In this document: positions 6,837 to 7,821 of the stretch, piece after piece
Layout of the letters: each line of letters starts with the position of its first letter
Position numbering within the stretch: position 1 is the first letter of the stretch
Assembly: GCA_023433775.1 (NCBI GenBank)
Contig: JAEYTY010000093.1
Coordinates: 1-7,821, forward strand
DNA from: Pseudomonadota bacterium
GTDB taxonomy: Bacteria > Pseudomonadota > Alphaproteobacteria > Rhizobiales > Devosiaceae
Length of the DNA: 7,821 bases
Reading direction: 5' to 3'
Made by a program: the position numbers and the translations under genes
Notes under the pieces: generated by a model
Seen by the model: the letters and a program-made list of their open reading frames with translations, nothing else
Told to the model about the DNA's origin: nothing
Database searches by the model: none

Positions 6837-7068
6837 TGCGTCTCGCAACGTAGTGGAAAAATTGATCTGCACCAGTGTTCACTGGAAAGCTCTCGATCTA
6901 TTTAACGCTTCAAAGCCATCTATTGACCAGATGTCGTGCCAACATAGAAGCTGCACGCAAAACCACCAACGCCCCCACCCCCGTCAAAATCTGACCACTC
7001 TTGTCTACTACCGGCTTGCATCGCGTGGCCCCTACCCTCACATTGGCGGCAACGCAGTGGAAGAGACG
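6837..7068. other. Divergent intergenic region between the Xre–ImmA gene and yciB
   Basis: This 232 bp stretch should hold the promoters of both divergent genes. Besides the palindrome at 6872–6885, I see only a weak minus-strand promoter candidate: TTGGTG (6964–6969 on the complement), a 17 bp spacer and TATGTT (6941–6946). No convincing −35/−10 pair for yciB is visible. The part at 6901–6960 is AT-rich for this window (27/60 G+C), so the foreign DNA probably extends into this gap. A frame open from 6670 runs through the region into yciB but is antisense to the Xre–ImmA gene and is not a credible N-terminus. Confidence 0.4.
6872..6885. promoter_or_regulatory. Perfect 14-bp palindrome, candidate operator of the Xre–ImmA/PIN unit
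   Basis: CCAGTGTTCACTGG: two 6-bp arms around a 2-bp centre. It lies 36 bp upstream of the ATG of the Xre–ImmA gene. Short dyads of this size and position are typical binding sites for autoregulating Xre dimers, so it is a reasonable operator. The role is inferred; no second copy was noticed nearby. Confidence 0.4.
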
Positions 7069-7680
7069 ATGACCGATCAGAGCGAAAAAGACGTCAACTG
7101 GGACGAACTGCGCCCGCAGATCATCAAGCTGGCGCTGGAGCTTGGGCCGCTGGTGATCTTTTTCATCATGAACGGGCGCGCCGATATTTTCGTCGCCACG
7201 GCCTGGTTCATGGGCGCTATGGTCATTTCGCTGGCGCTGAGCTGGATCATTCTCAAAAAGATCGCCGTCATGCCGCTGGTAACCGGCGTTGTCGTGCTGG
7301 TCTTTGGCGGGCTCACGCTGTGGCTGCAGGACGACACCTTCATCAAAGTCAAGCCGACCATCACCAATATGCTGTTTGCCTCAGTGCTGCTGGGCGGGCT
7401 CGTCTTCGGGCAGTCGCTGCTCAAATATGTGTTTGGCGATGTCTATAAGCTCAAGCCCGAGGGCTGGTGGAAGCTGACGCTCAATTGGGGCCTGTTCTTC
7501 GTGCTTCTCGCCGTGCTCAACGAAGTGGTGTGGCGCACCCAGACCACCGATTTCTGGGTGGCCTTCAAGGTCTGGGGCATCATGCCGCTCACCGTCATCT
7601 TTTCGATGAGCCAGGTGCCGCTGCTCAGCAAATATGCGCCCGTGACGGAGCCGGAGCCGGCCCCGCCCGTCGCCGGCTGA
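7069..7680 (+). CDS. yciB: Inner-membrane septation protein A (YciB/IspZ family)
   Basis: Encodes 203 residues, close to the usual 180–210. The family (PF04279) comprises polytopic inner-membrane proteins implicated in septation and envelope integrity; the molecular activity is not settled. Diagnostic stretches are 'LALELGPLVIFFIMNGRADIF', 'TLWLQDDTFIKVKPTITN' with 'LFASVLLGGLVFGQ' after it, and 'LNWGLFFVLLAVLNEVVW'. About six hydrophobic segments can be seen, near residues 19–34, 40–63, 66–86, 101–118, 138–154 and 164–182; a Pro/Glu-rich tail ends the protein. The ATG at 7069 is preferred, with GGAAGAG at 7059–7065 just upstream; a GTG at 7057 is possible and the frame stays open far upstream without family resemblance. 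In relatives the gene follows ftsY closely (recalled, not checked); here the PIN/Xre–ImmA cassette separates them, so it must have its own promoter or rely on a new one. Confidence 0.92.
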   Translation: MTDQSEKDVNWDELRPQIIKLALELGPLVIFFIMNGRADIFVATAWFMGAMVISLALSWIILKKIAVMPLVTGVVVLVFGGLTLWLQDDTFIKVKPTITNMLFASVLLGGLVFGQSLLKYVFGDVYKLKPEGWWKLTLNWGLFFVLLAVLNEVVWRTQTTDFWVAFKVWGIMPLTVIFSMSQVPLLSKYAPVTEPEPAPPVAG

Positions 7681-7684
7681 GCCT

Positions 7685-7821
7685 TTAGCCGAACAGCCCG
7701 ATCACCACGCCCTGCACCAGCAGCACGCCGAGGAAATATCCGCCATCGACGATGGTGAGGCTCCATTTGCTGCCTTGATAGCGGTGGTTGGTGATCATCG
7801 TGGTGATGACGAACCCGAGCC
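7685..7821 (-). CDS. C-terminal end of a DUF1761-like membrane protein, 5' end outside window
   Basis: Reading the minus strand back from a TAA at 7685–7687 gives at least 44 residues running off the window edge: 'LGFVITTMITNHRYQG', then 'SKWSLTIVDGGYFLGVLL', then 'VQGVVIGLFG' at the C-terminus. The pattern of a helix, a short 'NHRYQG.KWSLT..DGGY' loop and a final hydrophobic helix ending in Gly is what I recall for the C-terminus of DUF1761 (PF08570) proteins, small four-helix membrane proteins of unknown function. It converges on yciB with a 4 bp gap, so neither gene has room for a separate terminator. Function unknown. Confidence 0.68.
   Translation of the reverse strand, partial: LGFVITTMITNHRYQGSKWSLTIVDGGYFLGVLLVQGVVIGLFG

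Larger units (their letters stand above)
5166..6885 (-). other. Two-gene PIN / Xre–ImmA cassette, toxin–antitoxin-like module
   Basis: This unit comprises a palindromic candidate operator, the Xre–ImmA gene and the PIN gene, read in that order on the minus strand with a 3 bp gene gap. It lies between ftsY and yciB, genes I recall as neighbours in related bacteria, and is poorer in GC than the operon beside it. Pairing of a DNA-binding regulator with a downstream PIN nuclease fits type II toxin–antitoxin organisation; the zinc-peptidase domain in the regulator makes it an atypical one. Function is inferred from domains and layout only. Confidence 0.6.

Noticed and set aside
6670..7068. 133-residue N-terminal extension of yciB
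   Set aside because: It is antisense to the Xre–ImmA gene and then intergenic, with no resemblance to the YciB family, whose proteins begin near the ATG at 7069.
5137..7068. Direct repeats or attachment sites bounding the PIN/Xre–ImmA cassette
   Set aside because: By eye only 6-base matches such as CCTACC and TGCCAA are shared between the two edges, which is chance level; no integrase or transposase gene is present in the window.

Overview
The window looks like chromosomal DNA from a GC-rich alphaproteobacterium of the order Hyphomicrobiales. A Devosia-like genus is my best guess, from the wording of DapF and YciB and from the gene order dapF–mtaB–ftsY–yciB. The assignment rests on memory of those families and was not checked by search.

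Layout. (1) Positions 2–1522 hold two convergent genes whose 3' ends lie 6 bp apart: the C-terminal end of a CelD/BcsL-like GNAT acyltransferase on + and a complete relative on −. (2) A divergent gap of about 240 bp leads into a + strand housekeeping operon: dapF (diaminopimelate epimerase), mtaB (tRNA t6A37 methylthiotransferase) and ftsY (signal recognition particle receptor). dapF and mtaB overlap by one base; mtaB and ftsY are 39 bp apart. (3) On the − strand, 5166–6836, sits a two-gene cassette: an Xre-type HTH fused to an ImmA/IrrE-type zinc peptidase, and 3 bp downstream a DUF4411-type PIN-domain protein. It reads as a type II toxin–antitoxin-like or defence-like module. (4) Positions 7069–7680 carry yciB/ispZ (inner-membrane septation protein) on +. 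The 3' end of a DUF1761-like membrane protein gene converges on it with a 4 bp gap.

How it fits together. The dapF–mtaB–ftsY–yciB block supplies peptidoglycan precursor synthesis, tRNA modification, membrane-protein targeting and a cell-envelope protein. The PIN/Xre-ImmA cassette interrupts this block. It is clearly poorer in GC: hand counts give 31/60 at 5161–5220 and 27/60 at 6421–6480, against 49/60 in dapF at 2401–2460 and 49/60 in ftsY at 4681–4740. It runs against the operon and has a perfect 14-bp palindrome 36 bp upstream of its first gene, a likely self-regulatory operator. The cassette is the accessory, probably transferred, part of the window. No transposase, integrase, direct repeat or attachment site was seen around it. 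No tRNA, rRNA, CRISPR array or convincing intrinsic terminator was found.
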